DNA of 14,477 nucleotides, taken from assembly GCA_002341345.1 (NCBI GenBank), contig DDNW01000140.1, positions 1 through 14,477 on the forward strand, in the 5' to 3' direction. Positions 5,563-12,143 of the stretch are shown here, piece after piece. The notes under the pieces were generated by a model. The model was given only the letters and a program-made list of their open reading frames with translations, had not been told where the DNA came from and did no database searches. A program made the position numbers and the translations under genes. How positions within the stretch are numbered: the stretch's first letter is position 1; every line of letters begins with the position of its first letter. Origin of the DNA: Erythrobacter sp. UBA2510. GTDB taxonomy: Bacteria > Pseudomonadota > Alphaproteobacteria > Sphingomonadales > Sphingomonadaceae.

Positions 5563-8319
5563 TCAGAAGGTGATCGAGAGCGAGGCGGAGAAGCTCTGCC
5601 CGATGTCGTAGGTGTTGCTATCCACGCGCAGGCCGGTCGAGTTCACGTAATATTCCTGGTGACGTGTGCCCAGCAGGTTGCGCGCCTCCAGCTTGAACTC
5701 CGCTTCTGTCCCGGCGACGCTGAAGCCCTGGCGGGCGACCAGATCAAGGTTGATGCCCGGCTTCTCGACCACGTCGGGTGCGCTGAGTTCAAGCGATCGA
5801 AACACCGGCCGTTCGGATGCATAGGACACCAGCACGGTGAACTGCTGCAGGATGTCGAGATCTTCCAGACCAAGCTGCAGGTTGATCAGGTGATCCGACT
5901 GCCCGACAAGCGCGGCCCCGTCGGTGAATATCCGGTTCGCGGCAAACGGAATGGCGGTGCCGTTCTGGTCAAGGATGATGTCCTCGTCACCGACCTTCAG
6001 CTCGGACTGAGTGTAGGTGTAGTTCGTCGACAGGACCAATTGCTTGGTTTCGAACCAGCCGCCCATGGAAGCGAGATCGAACGCATATTGCACGTCGAAC
6101 TCGGCACCATACAGCGTGGCTTCGGGGGCATTGGCATAGGAAATGTCGCCCGCACCGGTCAGGTAGGCTTCGATCGGGTTGTCGATCTTCTTGTAGAAGC
6201 CCGCCAGCGAGAGCTTGTTCTGACGCGAGAGATAATACTCCGCCCTCGCCTCGAGATTGAGCAGCTCGCTGTCATCGAGGAAAGTATTACCCTGATAGCT
6301 GCGGTTCGATTCAGGATCGAAGTAGATCTGGGACACAAGCTCGCGGAACTGCGGGCGGGCGATCGTCTTCGATCCGCTGGCGCGCAACTGGAGATCGTCC
6401 ATCGGTTCCCAGGTGATGGTAACGCCCGGAAGCCAGTAATCGTTCTTGTTGGTCCGCGGGGTGGCCGCATTGTTGACCCCAACGGGTATCGAAGACTGCT
6501 CCGCACTTTCGAAGCGGACGCCTGCCTGGACGGTCACAGTATCGATCGGCAACCACTGAACCTGGCCATAACCGGCGTGGATCGTCAGCGCAGCATCGAA
6601 TGCCGGGGTGGTGCCGCCATTCTCGTTGAGCGTCACTTCGAAGAGGTTGAACGTCGTGGCGTTGAAGAGCAGCCACGGCGAACGTGTGCCTGCCGCCTCG
6701 AGGATGGTCTGGAGCACCGGATCGAAGGACGGATCCAGTGTGCCAATGCCGAGGCTGCCGTCAGGATCGAGGAAATCGGAGTCAATGTTCGCGCGCAGCT
6801 GGAACCTGCGACGCTCAGTCGAACGTTGCGTGTCCGTATAGGCATATCCCACCGTGGCCGAGAGATTCTCGAGCACTTCGTAGCTAAGGTCGATGCCGCC
6901 GAACCACACCTCTTCCTGCAGGTCCGAGAACGAGACGTTGACGTCCGTTTCCTGCAGTGCGCCGGTACCGCCCTGAAGGGCGACGCGGTAGACGTCGCTG
7001 TAGGGATCGCCGGATTGATTGGTTTTCGCATAGATGTAGTTCAGATTGTACGGCGCTTCGCGATCGGTACGTGCGTAACCGCCGCGCACATCGACGCCCA
7101 GACGACCGAACTCGAACTCGCCGACAAGCTGGCTGTCGATCAGCTGGCGCTCGTACCAGCCGGTGTTCTGCGCCAGGTAATCGGCTTCCGGCTCCGCAAC
7201 GACCTTGTAGCTGGACAGGCTGGCCTGCTTCACCGTGTCGCGAATGAAAACGTTGGTGAAGCGGATAACATGGTCGCCGAATTCGAGGCCGGCGCTGAAC
7301 ATGGCGTTCGCCAGCATCCGGTTGTCGGTGACCACGCTGGTTTCGTCCCTGGAATAGACCGACACCGTGTTACCGGCGCGCTGACGCGTGATTTCCCGGT
7401 TGCGCAGATTGTTGCTGAGGTTGGCCGCAAAGAGCAGGCCGAGACGCGCATCGCCACCAATGTCGAACGACGTACCGGCCGTCAGTCCCATGGAGAAATT
7501 GGGCCGCTGATCGCCGATGATCTGGAGGGTCGAAAGACGCTCGGGCGTAAGCACGCTGGCGAGATTTTCGATTTCGCCCGGGGTCAGGGAACCGAGCGAA
7601 GCACCGGTGGCGATAGAATCGCTAAGGTAATTCGCAAGGACCGGGGGCAGGTCGCGTGTCCCGTTGTCGAAACCGGTCCAGTCCAGCTCGGAGCCATAAT
7701 AGGAATAGCCCTTCTGGAACGTGGTCTCCGTATCGCCGCTCAGGCCGCCGCTGATGGTCAGGAAGCTCTCGTCCGGAATGGCGCGGGTGGTCAGGTTGAT
7801 CACACCGCCGCCGAACTCGCCAGGAAAGTTGGCCGAGTAGGTTTTCTGCACGAGGCTCGAAGCTACGACGCTGGTCGGGAAGATGTCGAGCGGAACGACG
7901 CGGCTGAGCGGTTCGGGGCTCGGCAGCGGCAGGCCGTTCAGCAGGGCGAGCGAATAGCGATCGCCCAGACCGCGCACATAGACGCGGCCGTCGCCAACGA
8001 CCGACAGGCCGGTCACGCGGCTCAGCGCGCCGGCAATGTCACCTTCGCCGGTACGGGCGATTTCCTCGGTCGAGAGAACCGAGATGACCTGCGTCGAATT
8101 GCGGGTCGGGTCGCGATTGATCCGTCCGGTAACGATGATCGTGTCGCCGCCCGGAATCGAAATGTCGGGCTCTTGATACTGGTCGTCTTCGCCAGCAGGC
8201 GCCCCGTCGACCTGGTCGAGCGAAGCATCCGCATCCGTATCCTGGGCATGCACAATGCCGGGAAAAGTGAGTGCGGTGGTGAGCAGGAGCAGCCCAGCCA
8301 GCTGCTTGCCAGTGGTCAT
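5563..8319 (-). CDS. TonB-dependent outer-membrane receptor
   Basis: This 918-residue protein should import a ligand across the outer membrane using energy from TonB-ExbB-ExbD. It has a signal peptide cut after VHA at residue 25, an acidic spacer, a TonB box-like GDTIIVTGR (58-66), and a plug domain to about residue 200 with VYVRGLGDRYS and GEFGGGVINL. The rest alternates strand-like segments of a 22-strand barrel and ends in ITF with a terminal phenylalanine, as outer-membrane proteins do. GAGGGGG lies ten bases before the ATG. It follows the lipoprotein gene by 107 bases on the same strand, and the pairing suggests a receptor-lipoprotein uptake complex. Substrate is not evident: no siderophore, cobalamin or glycan genes are adjacent. 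A long open frame on the opposite strand is only its shadow. Confidence 0.93.
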   Translation of the reverse strand: MTTGKQLAGLLLLTTALTFPGIVHAQDTDADASLDQVDGAPAGEDDQYQEPDISIPGGDTIIVTGRINRDPTRNSTQVISVLSTEEIARTGEGDIAGALSRVTGLSVVGDGRVYVRGLGDRYSLALLNGLPLPSPEPLSRVVPLDIFPTSVVASSLVQKTYSANFPGEFGGGVINLTTRAIPDESFLTISGGLSGDTETTFQKGYSYYGSELDWTGFDNGTRDLPPVLANYLSDSIATGASLGSLTPGEIENLASVLTPERLSTLQIIGDQRPNFSMGLTAGTSFDIGGDARLGLLFAANLSNNLRNREITRQRAGNTVSVYSRDETSVVTDNRMLANAMFSAGLEFGDHVIRFTNVFIRDTVKQASLSSYKVVAEPEADYLAQNTGWYERQLIDSQLVGEFEFGRLGVDVRGGYARTDREAPYNLNYIYAKTNQSGDPYSDVYRVALQGGTGALQETDVNVSFSDLQEEVWFGGIDLSYEVLENLSATVGYAYTDTQRSTERRRFQLRANIDSDFLDPDGSLGIGTLDPSFDPVLQTILEAAGTRSPWLLFNATTFNLFEVTLNENGGTTPAFDAALTIHAGYGQVQWLPIDTVTVQAGVRFESAEQSSIPVGVNNAATPRTNKNDYWLPGVTITWEPMDDLQLRASGSKTIARPQFRELVSQIYFDPESNRSYQGNTFLDDSELLNLEARAEYYLSRQNKLSLAGFYKKIDNPIEAYLTGAGDISYANAPEATLYGAEFDVQYAFDLASMGGWFETKQLVLSTNYTYTQSELKVGDEDIILDQNGTAIPFAANRIFTDGAALVGQSDHLINLQLGLEDLDILQQFTVLVSYASERPVFRSLELSAPDVVEKPGINLDLVARQGFSVAGTEAEFKLEARNLLGTRHQEYYVNSTGLRVDSNTYDIGQSFSASLSITF

Positions 8320-8381
8320 GATAACGACCCCCTCATATTAAAGGCCCTGAAATTTCATTGGCTTGCGCCTAGAGTGAAAGA

Positions 8382-8412
8382 GGGGAGGTGCCCGCATGAC
8401 GAGCCCCTCCCC
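8382..8412 (-). promoter_or_regulatory. Hairpin between the lipoprotein and TonB receptor genes
   Basis: GGGGAGG (8382-8388) and CCTCCCC (8406-8412) form a 7-base-pair stem with a 17-base loop just after the lipoprotein stop. There is no T tract following it on the minus strand, so it is unlikely to be a full terminator. It could act as a partial terminator or a 3'-end stabiliser that sets the ratio of lipoprotein to receptor. Confidence 0.4.
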
Positions 8413-8426
8413 CCGTTTTAGTCTGC

Positions 8427-9989
8427 TCAGTAAACCGGCAGAGAGTAGCAGGACTTGCCGCTACCGAACGACACCGTGTCGGAATCGCAGGTCCAGCCGG
8501 TTGCCCAGTTCGTGCCCGAGACAGCACCGATAAAGGTCGGGGCGCTGAAGAAGGTCGAGAGCGCCGTCGCGTTGTAGACCGGCGAGAAGCCGCTCTCGGC
8601 CGAGCCGTTGATGTACTTGCTGCTGAGCGTGTTGGTCGTGAACACGCTGTCGCTGCCGGCCGCCACGGCGGCGTCGGTATCGCCGCCGGTCGGGCAGTCG
8701 AGCAGGACCGAATAGAGGAACTGCGCCGCTCTGCGACCACCGCCCACATCGCTGTTGTCGTCCATACACTGGCCCGTGCTTCCCGCCGGCTTGATGATCA
8801 CGCCGTTGGCCAGGGTGAGGTCGCTGGCGCCACGCGATTCGGTCGCGTCGTTGGCACCGCTGGCGGCCCAGAATACGAAGTTCGAAACCTGGGTTTTGCT
8901 GCGCGGCAGGGCATCGGGGATCGTGGTGCCGGCACCCTTGTCGTCGGGCGGCGAGTCGCTTTCGAGAACGCGGTCGCCCACGCCGTCGCGCTGAATGGCG
9001 ATGACATATTGCAGGTTCGCCTGGACACCGGAGTCGGTATCGATCGAATCGTCCTCGGCGCCGACGGCGACGAAGTGCTTCATGTTGACGTGGCCACCGA
9101 AGAACTCGGTGCCGTCATCCGAACTGTTGAACGACTGGATGTAGTCGAGCTCGGTGCCGGAGCCGATGCCGCCCAGGGTCAGCGACTGAAGCTCGCCGCC
9201 AAGGTCCAGCGTAAAGCCGGAATAGCGGATCTGCGTATATTTGACCGAGCCGGAGCTGTCGGCGGGCGTGTTGCCGCCGAAGAACGGGATGTTGTTGGCA
9301 ATGCCTTCGACGCGCATCTCACAGTCGAGCTGATCGGCAGGGTTGATGCCGCCGGCGAAGCAGTCGGCAACCGGACCGCGACCCAGCAGAACCACGCCGC
9401 CCCACAGGGCGCTCGAAGTGTTGCTGACCCGACCGGTGACGTTGTCTTCAGCCGTGAAGATGATCGGGCGAGCAGCCGTGCCCTCGGCAAACAGCTTGCT
9501 GCCGCGCTGCGCGACGAGATAGGAACCACCGCTGACGCCCTTGCGACCGAACAGGATCACGCCGTCTTCGATCGTCAGGTCAACGATCGTGCCGGTCACG
9601 CCATCGGTTGCATCGGCGGTCGGGCCGTCATCGACACCGATGTCCACCCGGCCGTTCATTTCATAAAGCAGGCCAGCCTGGTACGGCAGCGTTGCGCTTT
9701 CGGTGAAGACCGAAGGCAACGTGCAAACCAGCCACTCGCCCTCTGGGCCGGTGATCGTGCCGCTGTTGGTCAGCGCGTCGGCGGTGCCCAGGTCCGGGCA
9801 ATCCGCTGCCGGGGTGACAGTGCCGCCGGACCCGCCGGAGCCACCGCCGGAATTGTTCGAGTTATCGATGTTGATATCACCGATGTTGATGTCGCCATTG
9901 GTACCGGGCGAGCCAAGATCTTCCGGGCCACAGGCCGCAAGTGCGAGAATGCTGGCGCCCAGGACGAGCGAACGGGAAAGGTGAGTCAC
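8427..9989 (-). CDS. Surface-type lipoprotein with beta-helix-like repeats, partner of TonB receptor
   Basis: This 520-residue predicted lipoprotein starts at GTG 9989, which follows GAGGGG by ten bases and places a lipobox LAAC with the lipidated cysteine at residue 20. An upstream in-frame start would bury the signal peptide 38 residues inside. After the cysteine comes a low-complexity tether with a repeated GDINI motif and a Gly/Ser run. The body has beta-strand-rich repeats resembling right-handed beta-helix proteins, with segments such as IVDLTIEDGVILFG, WGGVVLLGRGPV, DSSGSVKYTQIRYSG and DDGTEFFGG. Aspartates are frequent (DDSIDTD, ESDSPPDD), which may mean calcium or other cation binding. 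Paired cysteines occur in the body and near the C-terminus. From memory, similar proteins accompany TonB receptors in sphingomonads and Caulobacterales; the function is not established. It is first in the operon, before the receptor. Confidence 0.8.
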   Translation of the reverse strand: MTHLSRSLVLGASILALAACGPEDLGSPGTNGDINIGDINIDNSNNSGGGSGGSGGTVTPAADCPDLGTADALTNSGTITGPEGEWLVCTLPSVFTESATLPYQAGLLYEMNGRVDIGVDDGPTADATDGVTGTIVDLTIEDGVILFGRKGVSGGSYLVAQRGSKLFAEGTAARPIIFTAEDNVTGRVSNTSSALWGGVVLLGRGPVADCFAGGINPADQLDCEMRVEGIANNIPFFGGNTPADSSGSVKYTQIRYSGFTLDLGGELQSLTLGGIGSGTELDYIQSFNSSDDGTEFFGGHVNMKHFVAVGAEDDSIDTDSGVQANLQYVIAIQRDGVGDRVLESDSPPDDKGAGTTIPDALPRSKTQVSNFVFWAASGANDATESRGASDLTLANGVIIKPAGSTGQCMDDNSDVGGGRRAAQFLYSVLLDCPTGGDTDAAVAAGSDSVFTTNTLSSKYINGSAESGFSPVYNATALSTFFSAPTFIGAVSGTNWATGWTCDSDTVSFGSGKSCYSLPVY

Positions 9990-10064
9990 AGCGAACGGTC
10001 CCCTCAATAAACCGAGAATCAGGAATGCGAATTGCAGTCGCGAATCGCCAGCTAGGGGTGCTGC

Positions 10065-10090
10065 GTGACACTTTGTTTGCACTGTGACGG
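10065..10090 (-). promoter_or_regulatory. Repeat element A upstream of the lipoprotein-receptor operon
   Basis: On the minus strand this reads CCGTCACA, then GTGCAAA, a CAAA spacer and GTGTCAC. The last two 7-mers are 11 bases apart, the PhoB/OmpR spacing. It lies 76-101 bases upstream of the GTG start. It resembles element B at 10191-10216 and shares GTCACA with the repeats before the response regulator. Regulator identity is inference. Confidence 0.4.
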
Positions 10091-10190
10091 ATTGAGGACG
10101 CAATCTGGTCGCAAATGGGAAACTTAAGCTTAATTTCAGAGCGTTATATTATTTTCCCACAGTCCCGACCGGGCGGATCAACCAGTAGAT

Positions 10191-10216
10191 ATTGCACTTT
10201 TATGACAGTGTGACGG
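10191..10216 (-). promoter_or_regulatory. Repeat element B, PhoB-box-like
   Basis: On the minus strand this reads CCGTCACA, then CTGTCAT, an AAAA spacer and GTGCAAT. CTGTCAT plus the A-rich spacer is an exact half of the PhoB-box consensus; the second half matches four of seven bases. It has the same layout as element A, 126 bases away, and lies 65 bases before the rightward TPR gene, so it could serve either direction. Confidence 0.4.
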
Positions 10217-10280
10217 TTTTGTTGCATCAGGCTGCAATTGGCGGCATTCTCCCAGCCAATTGATAACAAGGAGAAATGCA

Positions 10281-10652
10281 ATGACAGGCATTCTGGCTCT
10301 CGCCGCGATGCTCTCCGCACAGGCCGGGATCGCACCGCCGCTGGTCGAACAGGACGTGCAGGAAACTGATGTCGCCTACGAGGAACTGGCCTCGGGGCAG
10401 ACCGATCTGGCCATCGCGCGAATCGAAGCGCAGCTAACCGACAACCCGGACGACCCGGCCCTGCTGATCAATCTGGGCAGCGCATGGGCCGCGAAGGGCG
10501 AATTCGAGAAAGCCGCCGAGTTCTATCAGCGGGCAGCGCGTTCGGACGTGCGCTATCGCATGGAACTGGCAGACGGCAATTGGGTCGATTCGCGCCGCGC
10601 CGCGCGGCTCGCGCTCGCCAAGATCGAGGATCAGCGGCTGGCCATGCGCTGA
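10281..10652 (+). CDS. Small exported TPR protein
   Basis: This 123-residue protein has a short hydrophobic N-terminus (MTGILALAAMLSAQAG) that looks like a signal peptide ending near residue 16, followed by about two tetratricopeptide-like repeats: 32-57 (AYEELASGQTDLAI...) and 60-92 (ALLINLGSAWAAKGEFEKAAEFYQRA). TPRs bind other proteins, so a periplasmic scaffold or chaperone role is possible; no specific partner is shown. The ATG at 10281 has a very good AAGGAG seven bases upstream; an in-frame TTG seven codons earlier has none. It is divergent from the lipoprotein-receptor operon and shares its intergenic region, which may mean shared control. Its mRNA probably ends at the terminator at 10741-10770. 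Confidence 0.8.
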   Translation: MTGILALAAMLSAQAGIAPPLVEQDVQETDVAYEELASGQTDLAIARIEAQLTDNPDDPALLINLGSAWAAKGEFEKAAEFYQRAARSDVRYRMELADGNWVDSRRAARLALAKIEDQRLAMR

Positions 10653-10679
10653 CGGAAGCGCCCTGCATGATGCGTTGAT

Positions 10680-10700
10680 CCCGGTGCTTCGGGCACCGGG
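10680..10700 (+). other. GC-rich hairpin after the TPR gene
   Basis: CCCGGTGC (10680-10687) and GCACCGGG (10693-10700) form a perfect 8-base-pair stem with a TTCGG loop. No T run follows, so it is more likely a 3'-end protecting or Rho-linked structure than a stand-alone intrinsic terminator. Confidence 0.5.
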
Positions 10701-10740
10701 CGTGCGGGCCATCTAAAATGCGCAATAAAATTTGAGAGGT

Positions 10741-10770
10741 CCGGAAGGCATGTCCTTCCGGGCTTTTTTT
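10741..10770 (+). terminator. Strong intrinsic terminator before the virB operon
   Basis: CCGGAAGG (10741-10748) and CCTTCCGG (10754-10761) form a perfect stem with a CATGT loop, followed by GC and seven Ts (10764-10770). It insulates the virB operon from the TPR gene. Confidence 0.92.
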
Positions 10771-10807
10771 GTACGCCGGATCGCTTGTCGACGGCGATCT
10801 GACGCCG

Positions 10808-10825
10808 CTGTCACAGCGTTGTCAT
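10808..10825 (+). promoter_or_regulatory. PhoB-box-like direct repeat upstream of virB1
   Basis: CTGTCAC (10808-10814), the spacer AGCG, and TTGTCAT (10819-10825) match the PhoB-box pattern CTGTCAY-N4-CTGTCAT at 13 of 14 half-site positions with the correct 11-base period. It ends 34 bases before the virB1 start, where it could take the place of a -35 element. No clear -10 is visible. A different regulator of the same fold could use it. Confidence 0.5.
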
Positions 10826-10859
10826 TTCTGGGCAGCATCAGAGGGGCGTGGAGGCTCCA

Positions 10860-11510
10860 ATGATTCTTGGAAATGTCAGGTGTGCGCTGGCCGTGGTTAG
10901 CAGTGCCCTGGCTCCCTTTCTGATGACGGCACAGGCCACGGCCGATGTGCTGGAAATCGACAATGGCGAAGCCCGCTGGATCGCGGGGGGTGAGGCCGTG
11001 CCTGCCGCTGACCTCGTTGCGCCCTCTTCGGCCACGCTGGTCGAAGTGTCGGCCGAACTGACCGGTCACCTGCCGGAGGACGCCGTTGCCGATGCCGGCG
11101 CGGGCCATGGCGTGGTCCCGGCGCGCTACATCGCCAAAGTCGCCGAACTCTCCGCGCGCTACGACCTCAGCCCGGCATTGATAGAGGCGCTGGTCTGGCA
11201 GGAAAGCCGCTGGCGCGAGAATGCCGTGTCGCCCGTCGGCGCGCGCGGCCTCGCACAGCTGATGCCCGGTACCGCAAGATATCTCGGTGTCGATTCCGAT
11301 GACCCCCTCGCCAACCTTGAAGGCGGCGCGCGATACTTGCGCGAACAGCTAGACCGGTTCGACGGCGATCTCGAAAAGGCGCTCGCCGCCTATAATGCGG
11401 GGCCCGCACGGGTCGAACGCGCGGGCGGCATTCCGCGCATCCGCGAAACCCAGAATTACGTCGCCTCGGTCATGGGGCGACTGTCAGACTATTCCCGGAG
11501 TTCAGAGTAA
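10860..11510 (+). CDS. virB1: VirB1 lytic transglycosylase of the type IV secretion system
   Basis: This 216-residue secreted muramidase-type protein should open the peptidoglycan for assembly of the secretion channel. A signal peptide ends after ATA at residue 28. The SLT domain spans about 88-210, with catalytic E115 in LVWQESRW, GLAQLMP (130-136), EGGARYL, ALAAYNAGP and the closing GGIPRIRETQNYV. The ATG at 10860 has GGAGG five bases upstream; a GTG four codons earlier overlaps that site and is less likely. It is first in the virB1-B2-B3-B4 order, two bases before virB2, and is the first gene after a strong terminator and a PhoB-like box. The catalytic domain closely resembles the island transglycosylase at 3656-4246, although the N-terminal halves differ. 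Confidence 0.92.
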   Translation: MILGNVRCALAVVSSALAPFLMTAQATADVLEIDNGEARWIAGGEAVPAADLVAPSSATLVEVSAELTGHLPEDAVADAGAGHGVVPARYIAKVAELSARYDLSPALIEALVWQESRWRENAVSPVGARGLAQLMPGTARYLGVDSDDPLANLEGGARYLREQLDRFDGDLEKALAAYNAGPARVERAGGIPRIRETQNYVASVMGRLSDYSRSSE

Positions 11511-11512
11511 TT

Positions 11513-11803
11513 ATGTCCCTGTTTGCCCGTCTGGCCGCGCTCGTCGCGCTGCTCGTCCCCTCAGCCGCCTTCGCGCAGGATCCCGCCGGGTCCTCGCCGA
11601 TCAACAATGCCTTCTCGTGGATGCAGCAGACCATGCTCGGCACGGTCGCCACCACCGTAGCGGTAATGGCCGTGGCCGCGGTCGGCTTCATGATGCTGAC
11701 CGGGCGCCTGAACTGGCGCTTCGGCGCGACGGTGATCATCGGCGTGTTCATCATCTTCGGTGCGGGCTCGATCGTCGCCGGCATCCAGTCGGCAGCAGGC
11801 TGA
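11513..11803 (+). CDS. virB2: VirB2/TrbC major pilin subunit
   Basis: This 96-residue protein is the expected size of a VirB2 prepilin, the subunit that polymerises into the conjugative pilus. A signal peptide ends after AFA at residue 21, followed by a short loop (PINNAFSWMQQTMLG) and two hydrophobic helices, about 43-63 (TVAVMAVAAVGFMMLTG) and 70-93 (ATVIIGVFIIFGAGSIVAGI), joined by the basic turn RLNWRFG. This is the standard TrbC/VirB2 topology. The start is two bases after the virB1 stop, with GGAG upstream. It lies between virB1 and virB3, which confirms the call. Confidence 0.92.
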   Translation: MSLFARLAALVALLVPSAAFAQDPAGSSPINNAFSWMQQTMLGTVATTVAVMAVAAVGFMMLTGRLNWRFGATVIIGVFIIFGAGSIVAGIQSAAG

Positions 11804-11808
11804 GTGTC

Positions 11809-12093
11809 GTGACACAACTCGTCCGCCACTCCGTCCATCGCGCGCTGACCCGCCCGCAAATGTTCATGGGCGTGACGCTGAACTACTTCGTCATCAATGC
11901 GCTGGTGACGACCGAGGCGTTCCTGATCCTGAAGAGCTGGTGGATCGCGCCGATCCCCTTCCTAATCCACGGTATCGGCTATTTTGCAAGCCTGCGTGAA
12001 CCGCGCATTTTCGACTTGTGGCTGACCAAGGTGAGCAAATGCGCGCGGGTCCGCAATTACGCCAAGTGGGGCTGCAATTCCTACGCGCCCTGA
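11809..12093 (+). CDS. virB3: VirB3 inner-membrane T4SS protein
   Basis: This 94-residue protein begins MTQLVRHSVHRALTRPQMFM and continues GVTLNYFVINALV, the typical VirB3/TrbD N-terminus in which a basic, RPxM-containing segment leads into a membrane hairpin (about 20-65). VirB3 sits in the inner membrane and works with the VirB4 ATPase, to which it is sometimes fused. The start chosen is GTG 11809, five bases after the virB2 stop. The frame stays open far upstream through virB2 and into virB1, but that extension is out of frame with both and has no start signal. The C-terminus (KCARVRNYAKWGCNSYAP) has two cysteines. The gene is separate from virB4 here. Confidence 0.9.
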   Translation: MTQLVRHSVHRALTRPQMFMGVTLNYFVINALVTTEAFLILKSWWIAPIPFLIHGIGYFASLREPRIFDLWLTKVSKCARVRNYAKWGCNSYAP

Positions 12094-12143
12094 TGGGCCA
12101 TAAGTGACATTCGCCGCTCGCAAGCGCGGCCTGGAGCATGAGC

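Noticed and set aside
5551..8421. A 956-codon open frame on the plus strand
   Set aside because: It is antisense to the TonB receptor, whose protein has a signal peptide, plug and barrel end; the plus-strand frame has no recognisable domains and arises from G+C-rich codon bias.
9009..10010. A 333-codon open frame on the plus strand
   Set aside because: It is antisense to the lipoprotein gene and its product shows no family features.
10191..10260. A CRP/FNR-type palindromic site
   Set aside because: TGTGA is present but no matching TCACA arm lies at the right spacing; direct-repeat arrangements fit better.
11395..11808. A possible long N-terminal extension of VirB3
   Set aside because: It overlaps virB1 and virB2 in another frame; the normal VirB3 N-terminus begins at GTG 11809.
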